From positions 186,001-250,000 of the forward strand of contig NZ_JAHWXO010000003.1 in assembly GCF_019857205.1 (NCBI RefSeq): DNA of 64,000 nt, in the 5' to 3' direction. Below the pieces are notes generated by a model that was given only the letters and a program-made list of their open reading frames with translations, ran no database searches and had not been told where the DNA came from. This document shows, in pieces, positions 10,418 to 18,832 of this stretch. Made by a program: the position numbers and the translations under genes. Each line of letters opens with the position of its first letter. The first letter of the stretch is position 1. The stretch comes from Qipengyuania pacifica. Its GTDB lineage: Bacteria > Pseudomonadota > Alphaproteobacteria > Sphingomonadales > Sphingomonadaceae.

Positions 10418-10421
10418 TTGA

Positions 10422-12125
10422 ATGAGCATCAATATCGGACCGGCATCGGACGACGACCTTCGTCCCAAGATCATGGTCGTGGGCGTCGGTGGTGCCGGCG
10501 GCAACGCGATCGCCAACATGATGCAGGCACAGATCGAAGGCGTCGAGTTCATCGTCGCCAATACCGACGCGCAGGCTCTGAGTACCTCGCCTTCCGACAA
10601 AAGGATCCAGCTCGGCCCCGACATCACGGGCGGCCTTGGTGCGGGCGCGCGCCCCGAAGTGGGCAAGGCCGCGGCTGAAGAAACGGTCGAAGAGATCGAA
10701 GACGCGATGGACGGCGTCAACATGGTCTTCATCGCAGCCGGCATGGGCGGCGGCACCGGGACCGGTGCCGCACCCGTCATCGCAGAGGCGGCGCGCAAGA
10801 AGGGCGTGCTGACCGTCGGCGTCGTGACCAAGCCGTTCCTGTTCGAAGGCACGCGCCGCATGCGCGCGGCCGAAGCGGGCATCGACGAACTGCAGAAGCA
10901 CGTAGATACGCTGATCGTCATCCCCAACCAGAACCTGTTCCTGGTGGCCAAGGCCGAAACGACCTTCAAGGAAGCATTCATGCTTGCCGACGAGGTGCTG
11001 CAGCAGGGCGTGCGGTCGATTACCGACCTCATGGTCATGCCGGGCCTCATCAATCTCGACTTCGCCGACGTGCGTTCGGTGATGAGCGAAATGGGCAAGG
11101 CGATGATGGGCACCGGCGAAGGCGAAGGCGACAACCGCGCTCTCGAAGCTGCCGAGCGCGCCATCGCCAATCCGCTGCTCGACGGCGTATCGATGACCGG
11201 CGCCAAGGGCGTCATCATCTCGATCATCGGCGGCGAGGACATGAAGCTGCTCGAAGTCGACGAGGCGGCCAATCACATCCGCGAACTGGTCGACGAAGAT
11301 GCGAACATCATCTGGGGCTCGGCGTTCAATCCCGATCTCGATGGCAAGATCCGCGTATCGGTCGTTGCGACAGGTATCGAACATGACGGTTCGATCGCGG
11401 CAGCCCCGTCGCGTTCGTTCTCGATGCGCGAAAGCAGTGCGCCGAAGCGCCCCGTGCTCGACCTGCCGAACCGCAGCGAACCGGAAGACGAACCGTTCGA
11501 ACTGAACGAAGGCCTGTCCGCCGATCCGGAGCCGGCCGAAGCCGATGCTTTCGACCTTACGGACGAGGCCGATGACGATAGTGCACAGCCATTCGGCCTG
11601 TCGCCCGCCACGTCGCGCTCGCTGAACGACGACGCCGAAGACGAATATGACGATGTCGACGATATCGTCGATCCTCTCGCCGGGCTGCGTAACGAACGGA
11701 CCGAGCGTTTCGACGACGAAGATTCCGTCCCTGCACCGGCTGACGACAGTGGCTTCGGCGGTGCGCCGACCGATGATGGCTGGGGCGACGAGCGCGAACC
11801 GCTCAACCTTTCCGACCCGGCGGGCAATTCGCAGGACGAATTCGAACTCGGTGACGAACATGTCGCAGGCGAAAGCCCATTGGCAACCAAGCCGGGACGC
11901 CGGCGTCCGCTGGTGCCCGGCGAATCCGGCGGGAGTGAAGAAAGCGGTTCGGGCTCCAGCGAACGTGGCGGCGGCTCGCTGCCGGGCAATACGCTGTTCG
12001 AACGCATGGCCAATCTGTCGCGCGGAGCAACGCGTCCGGAAGACGATAGCGACGACGATGACGACGATGGCAATGGTTCGGGCCTCAACATCCCGCGTTT
12101 TCTCGGTCGCCAGAACAATCAGTAA
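10422..12125 (+). CDS. ftsZ: Cell division protein FtsZ
   Basis: FtsZ is the tubulin-like GTPase that forms the division ring. The 567-residue product has an N-terminal core with [11 protein letters not shown] near residues 17-27 and the tubulin signature [10 protein letters not shown] near 108-117, then the T7 region ([10 protein letters not shown]) near 207. From about residue 320 to 550 there is a long acidic, low-complexity linker rich in Asp, Glu, Ser and Pro. The protein ends in a conserved peptide, [10 protein letters not shown], which fits the FtsA-binding tail. The start follows GGGGA with seven bases of spacing. A separate intergenic region suggests its own promoter in addition to read-through from ftsA. 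Confidence 0.98.
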   Translation: MSINIGPASDDDLRPKIMVVGVGGAGGNAIANMMQAQIEGVEFIVANTDAQALSTSPSDKRIQLGPDITGGLGAGARPEVGKAAAEETVEEIEDAMDGVNMVFIAAGMGGGTGTGAAPVIAEAARKKGVLTVGVVTKPFLFEGTRRMRAAEAGIDELQKHVDTLIVIPNQNLFLVAKAETTFKEAFMLADEVLQQGVRSITDLMVMPGLINLDFADVRSVMSEMGKAMMGTGEGEGDNRALEAAERAIANPLLDGVSMTGAKGVIISIIGGEDMKLLEVDEAANHIRELVDEDANIIWGSAFNPDLDGKIRVSVVATGIEHDGSIAAAPSRSFSMRESSAPKRPVLDLPNRSEPEDEPFELNEGLSADPEPAEADAFDLTDEADDDSAQPFGLSPATSRSLNDDAEDEYDDVDDIVDPLAGLRNERTERFDDEDSVPAPADDSGFGGAPTDDGWGDEREPLNLSDPAGNSQDEFELGDEHVAGESPLATKPGRRRPLVPGESGGSEESGSGSSERGGGSLPGNTLFERMANLSRGATRPEDDSDDDDDDGNGSGLNIPRFLGRQNNQ

Positions 12126-12174
12126 TTGCGACCGCGTCAGCGCTGGTTAACGCCCGGGCTGCCAAGGACAGGAC

Positions 12175-13770
12175 ATGATTTCGAAAGGGCAATTCGGTGC
12201 TGCTGTGGCGCTGCTGGCATTGGCAGCGCAGTCAGAGCGCGTGTCCGCTCAGCGCGAGATCGTCCAGCCGCTTCCGGCGCCTGCCGAAGGTCGGCTGGGT
12301 GATGCGCTGTCCCGCCTGGCGCAGGACGCCACGGACGTGTCCGCCCTGCTCGATGCGGGCGAGGCGTCGCTGGAGTTGGGTGACATAGAAGCTGCAATCG
12401 GCTTCTTCGGCCGTGCCAACGATCTGTCGCCCAACAATGCGCGAATGAAGCTGGGACTGGCGAAAGCCTATACTCGCTCGCGCAGACCGGTCGAAGCCTT
12501 GCGGCTCTTCGCAGAAGCCGAACAAGCGGGCGTGACGACGGCGCAGATGGCCGAAGACCGTGGACTCGCTTTCGATCTTGTGGGCGACGCAGCCAGTGCG
12601 CAGCAGCTTTATCGCGTCGCGCTGGCCAATGGTTCAGGCGACGAGATCACTCGGCGCCTTGCCTTGAGCCAGGCAATTTCCGGCGATCGCGAGGGATTCG
12701 AGGCGACCTTGCTGCCGCTGCTCCAAAAACGCGACGTATCCGCATATCGCACACGTGCTTTCGGCCTGGCGATCATGGGCAAGGCGCGCGAAGCGAAGGA
12801 AATCGCGAACACCATGCTGTCATCCGGCATGGGGGCGCGAATGGCGGCCTATTTCGAGTATATGCCGCGCCTTACCAAAGCCCAGCAGGCTGCGGCGGGC
12901 AATCTCGGCATATTCCCGCGCGCTGCTGCCATCGGCACGGACGACAGGCGTATCGCGAACTATTCCGGTACATCGGCACAAACGGCGCAGCCTGCGCCGC
13001 AACCGGCCAGAGTGGCGCAGGCCGATATGCGTCCGGCGACGGCATCACTTACGGCGCCTGCGCCCACGCCCACGCCCACGCCGACACCGACGCCAAGGTT
13101 CGTGCCTTCACCGGCACCCACACCTACGCCAGGTCCTGCGCCCACCTCAACGCCGTCGGGCGAATTGCCTCCTGCACTTTCGCCGCAATCGGCGACAGCA
13201 ACCCTGAGCGGACAGCGACCTTCGCAGGCGACGACGGTAACCGAACGTGAACTGCCGCGCGCGACGGGAGAGGCAGCTGGTTTGGCGCGTGCAGGCGAGG
13301 CCGGGGCGTTCCCCAATTCGCAATCCGCTTCGCCCTTGCCATCCGCGCAGGAGGAGCCCGATCTCGCTTCGGTCGAGGAGGCTTTCAGCAGCTTTTCGCT
13401 GGCGCCCGAAAGCAGGGTGCCTGCTGCAAACGGTGCGGTCGACATCACCAAGATCAAGATCCCGCGTGAGCGGGACGAACCCAAGCCACCACCGCCGCCC
13501 GCGCATCCTTCGCGACATTGGGTTCAGGTTGCCACTGGCAAGGATACCGATGCCCTGGGGTTCGACTGGCGGCGCATTTCACGCAAGGCGGAAGGCAAGC
13601 TCGAGGGCAAAGGGCCGTTCGTGACCCCGTGGGGCGAAGCGAACCGCCTCTTATCCGGTCCCTATGACAGTGCTGCCAAGGCCCGTGAAATGGTGAAGGA
13701 ACTCAAGGAGTTGGGGGTCGATTCCTTTACGTTTACCAGCGCGGCCGGCGAAGCGATCGAAAAGCTGTGA
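12175..13770 (+). CDS. TPR and SPOR domain-containing exported protein
   Basis: The 531-residue product starts with a hydrophobic segment (AAVALLALAAQS) that looks like a signal peptide. TPR-like helical repeats follow at about residues 40-160 (DLSPNNARMKLGLAKAYTRSRR). A long Pro/Thr/Ala linker at about 270-330 contains a PTPTPT tract, and a C-terminal SPOR domain spans about 455-531 (HWVQVATGK ... FTFTSAAGEAIEKL). SPOR domains bind septal peptidoglycan stripped of stem peptides, so a periplasmic role at the division site is likely, and its place directly after ftsZ agrees. No enzyme motif is visible. The family is known in sphingomonads only as a SPOR/TPR protein; its exact job is unknown. 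Confidence 0.8.
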   Translation: MISKGQFGAAVALLALAAQSERVSAQREIVQPLPAPAEGRLGDALSRLAQDATDVSALLDAGEASLELGDIEAAIGFFGRANDLSPNNARMKLGLAKAYTRSRRPVEALRLFAEAEQAGVTTAQMAEDRGLAFDLVGDAASAQQLYRVALANGSGDEITRRLALSQAISGDREGFEATLLPLLQKRDVSAYRTRAFGLAIMGKAREAKEIANTMLSSGMGARMAAYFEYMPRLTKAQQAAAGNLGIFPRAAAIGTDDRRIANYSGTSAQTAQPAPQPARVAQADMRPATASLTAPAPTPTPTPTPTPRFVPSPAPTPTPGPAPTSTPSGELPPALSPQSATATLSGQRPSQATTVTERELPRATGEAAGLARAGEAGAFPNSQSASPLPSAQEEPDLASVEEAFSSFSLAPESRVPAANGAVDITKIKIPRERDEPKPPPPPAHPSRHWVQVATGKDTDALGFDWRRISRKAEGKLEGKGPFVTPWGEANRLLSGPYDSAAKAREMVKELKELGVDSFTFTSAAGEAIEKL

Positions 13771-13775
13771 CACGG

Positions 13776-13800
13776 GCGCGGCAGAGGCCGCGCGAAGATT
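13776..13800 (+). terminator. Hairpin after the SPOR gene
   Basis: A perfect 7-bp GC-only stem (GCGCGGC / GCCGCGC) with an AGAG tetraloop begins six bases after the stop codon. The following bases (GAAGATTTGTT) are only partly T-rich, so this may be a weak terminator or a 3'-end stabilising hairpin. Confidence 0.45.
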
Positions 13801-13917
13801 TGTTCACAGGCTTTGCACAGGCCTTAACGGTTCTCCCCAGCGTCGACGCCCGGTTCCATTGCCAAGGTGCCCATCGCTTCTGCATCCAGCCGTCATGACT
13901 TGGATGGAACAGTTTCG

Positions 13918-14421
13918 ATGAGACCGTCGGAAGAACGCTACGAGGTAGACCAGGGCGCGGCACCTCTCGAAATGCTCATCGCCTTGTTCGAGGCCCGGGG
14001 CTGGCCCTGCGAATCGACGCAAACCGAAATGAGCGGCGAAATCCAGGGAAGTTGGACCAAATATCAGCTGCGCGGAATCTGGCGACCGGACGACATGGTC
14101 CTGCAGATCCTGTGCCTGCCGGACATTCGCATTTCCAAGGACAAGATGGCGTCGGCGCATGAACTGGTGTCGCTGGTCAACGAACAGATGTGGCTGGGAC
14201 ATTTCGACATCTGGTCCAACGGCGGGGTGCTGCTGTATCGGAACGGCACCATGCTGGGAGATGACGGACTGTTGAGCCTGGGCCAGGCGCAGGCGCTGGT
14301 GGAAATTGCGGTCGACGAATGTGACCGGTTCTACCCCGCGTTTCAGTTCATTCTATGGGGCGGGCGGACGCCGGAAGAGGCGCTGGAAGATGCCATGGTG
14401 GATGCGGCAGGCGAAGCCTGA
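13918..14421 (+). CDS. YbjN domain-containing protein
   Basis: The 167-residue protein resembles the YbjN family (type III secretion chaperone-like fold), whose members are small cytoplasmic proteins linked to sensory and stress regulation in enterobacteria; the molecular role is unclear. Family-like features are the N-terminal GAAPLEMLIALFEARGW helix, the WTKYQLRGIWRPDDMVLQILCLPD beta-rich middle, and acidic residues near the end. I prefer the ATG at 13918, because the frame upstream to a GTG at 13867 encodes unconserved sequence and lacks a convincing ribosome-binding site. There is no signal peptide. It is the first gene after the SPOR hairpin and is probably transcribed alone. Confidence 0.75.
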   Translation: MRPSEERYEVDQGAAPLEMLIALFEARGWPCESTQTEMSGEIQGSWTKYQLRGIWRPDDMVLQILCLPDIRISKDKMASAHELVSLVNEQMWLGHFDIWSNGGVLLYRNGTMLGDDGLLSLGQAQALVEIAVDECDRFYPAFQFILWGGRTPEEALEDAMVDAAGEA

Positions 14422-14481
14422 GAATATTCCTCGTGACCGTTAACCGGTATTAAGACTGGAATGTCCGGTTTCGCTTGAAAT

Positions 14482-14546
14482 CGGGGAGCTAAATGTCGAT
14501 ATTCCCGTTGAGGAGTAGGGCGTATTTCCGCTCTGCCAGAAGGAGT
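14482..14546 (+). ncRNA. Structured 5' leader, candidate ybhL motif
   Basis: Two hairpins lie just before the Bax-inhibitor-1 gene. The first pairs CGGGGA (14482-14487) with TTCCCG (14502-14507). The second pairs AGGGCG (14517-14522) with CGCTCT (14529-14534) around a six-base loop. The ribosome-binding site AGGAG starts at 14541. A structured leader called the ybhL motif was described upstream of this gene family in Alphaproteobacteria. Location and hairpin layout agree, but I could not compare it with the covariance model. Confidence 0.45.
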
Positions 14547-14555
14547 TTTAAACAG

Positions 14556-15296
14556 ATGGCCAATTGGAACGACACCGACCAGAGGCAGGGCTTCGGCTCG
14601 GTGCCGCGCGCTGGCGACGCCGTTGCCAGGCAGGAGACCTTCGACGCTGGGCTGCGCAAGCACATGCTGTCGATCTACAACTACATGACTTCGGGCGTTT
14701 TGCTGACCGGCGTCGTGGCCTTGCTGGCCGCGCAAAGCGGGCTGGCAGTGTCCTTCGCCAGCGGGCCGCTGATGTGGATCGTCGCACTCGCACCGCTCGG
14801 CTTCGTTCTGGCCATGAGCTTCGGCCTGAACAAGATGAGCAAGGGAACGCTGCAGATTCTGTTCTGGTCGTTTGCGATCGTCATGGGTCTGTCCATGTCC
14901 ACGATTTTCCTGCGCTTTACGGGTGAATCGATCGCCGCCACCTTCTTTGCGACCGCGGGTGCCTTCGCCGGTCTCAGCCTGTACGGCTATACCACGAAGA
15001 AGAACCTTCAGGGCTTTGGCACCTTCCTCGTGATGGGTGTGATCGGCCTGCTGATTGCGATGGTGATTAATATCTTCCTGCAGTCGAACACGATGGCGAT
15101 GGCAATCAGCTTCATCGGCGTGCTGATCTTCGCGGGTCTTACGGCTTACGATACGCAGCGCCTGAAGATGGAATATCAGTATCTGCGCGGTACCGAATTC
15201 GCCGGTAAGGCGATCATCATGGGCGCGCTGAGCCTGTACCTCGATTTCATCAACATGTTCATGTTCCTGCTGCAGTTCATGGGCAATCGCGAATAG
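14556..15296 (+). CDS. Bax inhibitor-1/YccA (YbhL) family membrane protein
   Basis: The 246-residue integral membrane protein belongs to the BI-1/TMBIM family, related to E. coli YbhL and YccA. Members form seven-helix channels or leaks, with calcium shown for a Bacillus homologue, and YccA modulates FtsH proteolysis. Here about seven hydrophobic segments run from residue 38 onward. The family signature appears as GFGTFLVMGVIGLL, then LTAYDTQRLK near 195-205, and GALSLYLDFINMFM close to the C-terminus, which includes the conserved Asp. The start ATG at 14556 follows AGGAG with ten bases spacing. An in-frame ATG at 14493 lies inside the leader hairpins and is less likely. The substrate here is unknown. 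Confidence 0.9.
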   Translation: MANWNDTDQRQGFGSVPRAGDAVARQETFDAGLRKHMLSIYNYMTSGVLLTGVVALLAAQSGLAVSFASGPLMWIVALAPLGFVLAMSFGLNKMSKGTLQILFWSFAIVMGLSMSTIFLRFTGESIAATFFATAGAFAGLSLYGYTTKKNLQGFGTFLVMGVIGLLIAMVINIFLQSNTMAMAISFIGVLIFAGLTAYDTQRLKMEYQYLRGTEFAGKAIIMGALSLYLDFINMFMFLLQFMGNRE

Positions 15297-15334
15297 AGTT
15301 AACCTACTCGTCGCACACAGGAATCGCTTGAACG

Positions 15335-15371
15335 TGCCCGGGGTGTAATCGACACTCCGGGCATTTTCTTT
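15335..15371 (+). terminator. Rho-independent terminator
   Basis: A 12-bp stem (TGCCCGGGGTGT pairing with ACACTCCGGGCA, one G-T pair) with a five-base AATCG loop is followed directly by TTTTCTTT. It lies 38 bases after the Bax-inhibitor-1 gene and is the clearest intrinsic terminator in the left half of the window. Confidence 0.9.
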
Positions 15372-15468
15372 GTCCGAACAACCGTCTACGGAAAGAACCG
15401 CTTCATCCCCCGTCAAGGCGTGACGGCGCAGGGTGAAGGTCAGCTTTATCGAGGAGGGTCAGCGCGCC

Positions 15469-16368
15469 ATGAGCCGCGGTTCAAATATCACCATTCGTAT
15501 GGCAGCCGTGGCTGTCGGAATATCCGCTCTGGCTGCCTGCGCCACGCCTCCTCCTCCACCGCCCCCACCGCCGCCTCCGCCGCCGGTCGAAGCAGTGCCC
15601 ATCAGGCCGCTGCCGCCCAGCCAGGCATCCTATGTCATGGATATTCCGCAGGTGAACGCGCTGGGCATGCGCGAGACGGTCAATCTCGGCATTTCGGACG
15701 ACGAGAAGGTCTGGCATTTCCGATCGGCATGGAACGTTGCGGCGCTGAACTGCCTCGATCCGCAGTATCAAACCGTGCTCGATAGCTACAGCAGCTATAT
15801 AAAGGATCACGCGCGGACGCTGAAGCAGGTCAACGACCGCATCGATGCCCAGTACCGCAAGGAATATGGCAAGGGCCGTCCCGCCATCCAGGCTCGCGAA
15901 GGCCAGATGACGATGGTCTATAACTATTTCGCCCTGCCGCCGGCACGCGCGGATCTCTGTCGCACGGCTCTGGGTATCTCCCAGCAATATGCGGCAGCCG
16001 AAGATCTGGATGCGCAGGCCTTTGCCTTGGCGAATTTCGCAGCGCTCGAAGGGCCGTTCGAACGTTTCTTCGTGGCGTACGAGCAGTATGAGAAAGACGC
16101 CGCTGCCTGGGATGCGAAATATGGCGAGCGTTACGGTGCCTCGCAGCCCGGTTATGTTGCCGTCAAGAACGCACGGGCGTTCGACCGGCCGCAGCCAGGG
16201 GCCGATCCCTCTACGCTAAGCGCGGCCCCTGTGGCCGAAACCAAGGTCATCGATCCGGATACCGGAGCGCAGATACCGGTGGCACCAGTTGACGAAACGC
16301 GGTCTTCCGTGCCGATCGTGCAGCCCATTCCCAATGATGCGGGCGACGACGACACGCCGCAGAACTGA
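15469..16368 (+). CDS. Polyproline lipoprotein of unknown function
   Basis: The 299-residue product has a signal peptide with a lipobox (SALAAC at about residues 19-24), so it is probably lipid-anchored in the envelope. Directly after the modified Cys come Ala, Thr and then 13 consecutive prolines, a sequence expected to need elongation factor P. The rest (about 60-260) is helical and unfamiliar, with no catalytic motif that I recognise. The C-terminus is acidic and Pro-rich. The ATG at 15469 follows GAGGAGGG; an upstream GTG at 15433 would put charged residues before the signal sequence and is less likely. I cannot name the family. Confidence 0.8.
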   Translation: MSRGSNITIRMAAVAVGISALAACATPPPPPPPPPPPPPVEAVPIRPLPPSQASYVMDIPQVNALGMRETVNLGISDDEKVWHFRSAWNVAALNCLDPQYQTVLDSYSSYIKDHARTLKQVNDRIDAQYRKEYGKGRPAIQAREGQMTMVYNYFALPPARADLCRTALGISQQYAAAEDLDAQAFALANFAALEGPFERFFVAYEQYEKDAAAWDAKYGERYGASQPGYVAVKNARAFDRPQPGADPSTLSAAPVAETKVIDPDTGAQIPVAPVDETRSSVPIVQPIPNDAGDDDTPQN

Positions 16369-16387
16369 TCTCAACGATGCTTTTCAG

Positions 16388-16415
16388 GCGCGCCGTCATC
16401 CGCTAGACGGCGCGT
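16388..16415 (+). terminator. Hairpin between the lipoprotein gene and tRNA-Ala
   Basis: A 9-bp perfect stem (CGCGCCGTC 16389-16397 with GACGGCGCG 16406-16414) with an eight-base loop lies 20 bases after the lipoprotein stop. The tail is not T-rich, so termination is plausible but unproven. Confidence 0.4.
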
Positions 16416-16454
16416 CTAGCATCGCTTTATGTCGCGGTGCCGCAAACCTGGAAC

Positions 16455-16530
<76 letters not shown>

Positions 16531-16547
16531 GGAAATCCGCCAGAGTG

Positions 16548-17426
16548 TCATATCGCGCCGAAGGTCCAGCCTTCGGTTCGGGCAAGGTCCAGGGTAAGGC
16601 TGGCGGGCTTCCATCGCGCGCTGTCGTTGCCTGCCGTGCGCAGCCATGCGGCCGTCAACAGAGCGTCTGACGAGTGATCGTCGATCGGGCCGGTGCCCGC
16701 GACCTGTGCGCTGCCCAGCGATGCCAATGCTTCATTCAGAGCCTCGAAACTGCGCATCTTGGCCTTTGACGCGCTGCGCCCGGCCTCCAGCGCGGCAAGG
16801 CTGGTGTAGATTTCCGCAACAACCGAACCGTTCGAAGGCAGACTATCTATCGGCCACACCGGAAGATGGCCGCGAAGCCTGTGCAGCATGCGCATACCGG
16901 TGAGGCTCGACTTGCCGACCTGTGCGGCGCCGACGAGGTTGAAGTTTGAATAGGGTTTGCATCCCATAGCCGCCTGCGCATGTTCGGTGACGCGGAAGCG
17001 CCCGCGGCCATGCGCGGCCCCATCGCACCCGAAATGCATTCCGGTATGAACGCCGTCGCGAAAGTACGGTTTGAATTCGGGATGGTCGACGAAGGTCTGG
17101 GCTCCGAGATTGGGATCGCCTGCACAGATGTCGTCGATCAGCGCCCACAGCGACGGCGCATCGGGCAGGGCCGAATCGCTGCCGGGAAAATAAGCGCCGC
17201 AATCGGCGAAAGGCAGCGCAATGCCTAGGTCCAGGCCGACCAGCGTATCGTCCGGCAAATCGTTGCGAAGAAGGGCGAGGACGTCTTCGCGCGACCACCC
17301 GCGGCCGGGTTCAACCAGAACCGGCGGCCCGCCATCTGTGAGCGAGAGCGCGAGCGCTATGCCTTTCTGAACAGGCCCCTTGGCACCGGACCAGTCGATG
17401 GCGAGAAAATGATTAAACCTCCCCAC
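16548..17426 (-). CDS. DUF429-like predicted RNase H-fold protein
   Basis: The 292-residue cytoplasmic protein opens with NHFLAIDWSGAKG, an acidic first strand seen in DUF429 and related RNase H/RuvC-like proteins. The segment LVGLDLGIALPF near residue 60 supplies a second acidic position. Other conserved-looking blocks are GVHTGMHFGCDGAAHGRGRFR, PYSNFNLVGAAQVGKSSLTGMR and a C-terminal DHSSDALLTAAWLR segment, consistent with the final acidic pair of a nuclease site. Biochemical function is unknown, and the nuclease role is inferred from fold alone. It overlaps the end of rarA by 14 bases on the same strand, so the two are probably co-transcribed. Confidence 0.72.
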   Translation of the reverse strand: MGRFNHFLAIDWSGAKGPVQKGIALALSLTDGGPPVLVEPGRGWSREDVLALLRNDLPDDTLVGLDLGIALPFADCGAYFPGSDSALPDAPSLWALIDDICAGDPNLGAQTFVDHPEFKPYFRDGVHTGMHFGCDGAAHGRGRFRVTEHAQAAMGCKPYSNFNLVGAAQVGKSSLTGMRMLHRLRGHLPVWPIDSLPSNGSVVAEIYTSLAALEAGRSASKAKMRSFEALNEALASLGSAQVAGTGPIDDHSSDALLTAAWLRTAGNDSARWKPASLTLDLARTEGWTFGAI

Positions 17427-18735
17427 GATCGCGCCGTAGCTTCTCCCAATAGTCGAGCCGCTTCTTTACCTCGCGCTCGAACCCGCGTTCGACGGGTTGA
17501 TAATAGTGCTGGGGTTCCATTTCATCGGGCCAGTAATTGTCGCCCGAGAAGCCTTCCTGCGCGTCGTGATCGTAGGTGTAGCCTGAACCATAGCCGATGT
17601 CCTTCATCAGCTTGGTAGGGGCATTGAGGATGTTCTGCGGCGGCATCAGGCTGCCCGTCTCTCGCGCGGATTTGAAGGAGGCCTTCTGAGCCTTGTAGAC
17701 CGCGTTCGATTTTGGCGCAGTGGCAAGATAGGTGCAGGCCTGAACCAGTGCGAGCTCGCCTTCCGGACTGCCGAGAAATTCAAACGCGTCTTTGGCTGCC
17801 ATGCACTGGACCAGCGCCTGCGGATCGGCCATGCCGATATCCTCGACCGCCATCCGGATGAGACGGCGCGCGAGAAAGCGCGGTTCTTCTCCGGCGGTCA
17901 GCATCCGGGCGAGGTAGTAGAGGCTTGCCTGGACGTCGCTGCCGCGCACCGCCTTGTGAAGCGCGGAAATGAGGTTGTAGTGACCTTCGCGATCCTTGTC
18001 GTAAACCGCAACGCGCCGCTGCAGAAACTGGCCGAGCGCCGCGGGGTCTAGCGGCTCTTCGATCTTCGCGTTGTATAGCGTTTCCGCTTGGTTGAGCAGA
18101 AAGCGGCCGTCACCGTCGGCGCTGGCGACAAGGGCGTTACGCGCCTCGGCGGTGAGGGGAAGGGGGCCTTCGAGCTCTTCAGCCTTGTCGAGCAGCGTGC
18201 CGAGCGCCTCGTGGTCGAGCCGTTGCAGTATCAGTACCTGCGCGCGGCTGAGCAATGCGGCGTTGAGTGCGAAGCTGGGATTTTCGGTGGTCGCGCCGAC
18301 CAGTGTAACGGTGCCGCGTTCGACGAATGGCAGGAAGCCGTCCTGCTGCGCGCGGTTGAAACGGTGGATCTCGTCAACAAACAGCAGCGTGCGTTGGCCC
18401 GCCTCGGCGGCCTTGTCTGCGGCGGCGAAAGCCTTCTTCAGATCGGCGACACCGCTAAAGACCGCACTGACGCTTTCGAAGCGCATACCGACGCTGTCCG
18501 CGAGTAGCCGGGCAATAGTCGTCTTGCCCGTCCCGGGCGGGCCCCACAGGATCATACTGGAAAGGCGCCCTGCCGCGACCATCCGCCCGATCGCGCCTTC
18601 GGGACCAGTCAGATGGTGTTGACCGACTACCTCGTCGAGCGAGCGCGGGCGCAGGCGATCGGCCAGCGGCGCATCTTCGCGCGGCGCATCGTCCGGTGTG
18701 GGGGCAGGAAGGCTATCGGGAAACAGGTCGGCCAT
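17413..18735 (-). CDS. rarA: Replication-associated recombination protein A (RarA/MgsA)
   Basis: RarA is a AAA+ ATPase related to clamp loaders and Holliday-junction helicases; it acts at stalled replication forks. The 440-residue product has the expected architecture: LRPRSLDEVVGQHHL near residues 29-43, Walker A GPPGTGKTT near 65-73, Walker B LLFVDEIHRFNRAQQD near 115-130, sensor 1 VGATTENPSF, and the C-terminal MgsA domain (DIGMADPQAL; YGSGYTYDHDAQEGFSGDNYWPDEM). The N-terminal acidic stretch is short. It is divergent from padR, and the 97-base interval carries a palindrome that may affect both promoters. Confidence 0.95.
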   Translation of the reverse strand: MADLFPDSLPAPTPDDAPREDAPLADRLRPRSLDEVVGQHHLTGPEGAIGRMVAAGRLSSMILWGPPGTGKTTIARLLADSVGMRFESVSAVFSGVADLKKAFAAADKAAEAGQRTLLFVDEIHRFNRAQQDGFLPFVERGTVTLVGATTENPSFALNAALLSRAQVLILQRLDHEALGTLLDKAEELEGPLPLTAEARNALVASADGDGRFLLNQAETLYNAKIEEPLDPAALGQFLQRRVAVYDKDREGHYNLISALHKAVRGSDVQASLYYLARMLTAGEEPRFLARRLIRMAVEDIGMADPQALVQCMAAKDAFEFLGSPEGELALVQACTYLATAPKSNAVYKAQKASFKSARETGSLMPPQNILNAPTKLMKDIGYGSGYTYDHDAQEGFSGDNYWPDEMEPQHYYQPVERGFEREVKKRLDYWEKLRRDRGEV

Positions 18736-18794
18736 TGGTCGACTGACATAGTGTTTTCATCCGGGTTTTGCATGACTCTCTTGCGGGAGGTTAA

Positions 18795-18819
18795 TAAGAT
18801 ATATCGTAGGCATATCTTA
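18795..18819. promoter_or_regulatory. Palindromic operator, probable PadR autoregulatory site
   Basis: TAAGATAT (18795-18802) and ATATCTTA (18812-18819) are perfect 8-bp inverted repeats separated by nine bases. The site lies between rarA and padR, ending 13 bases before the padR start. PadR-family repressors usually bind AT-rich dyads in their own promoters. The sequence stands out as AT-rich in a GC-rich genome. Confidence 0.7.
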
Positions 18820-18832
18820 CAGGAGACTCGAT

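Noticed and set aside
10314..11861. 515-codon minus-strand frame opposite ftsZ
   Set aside because: Antisense to the FtsZ GTPase core and linker; no recognisable domain.
13060..13140. Repetitive CCCACGCC-type DNA that looks like a tandem repeat locus
   Set aside because: It encodes the Pro-Thr linker of the SPOR protein with varied codons; a coding low-complexity tract, not an independent repeat element.
14493..14555. In-frame ATG extending the Bax-inhibitor-1 protein by 21 residues
   Set aside because: The extension is basic and polar and encodes the leader hairpins; the AGGAG site favours the ATG at 14556.
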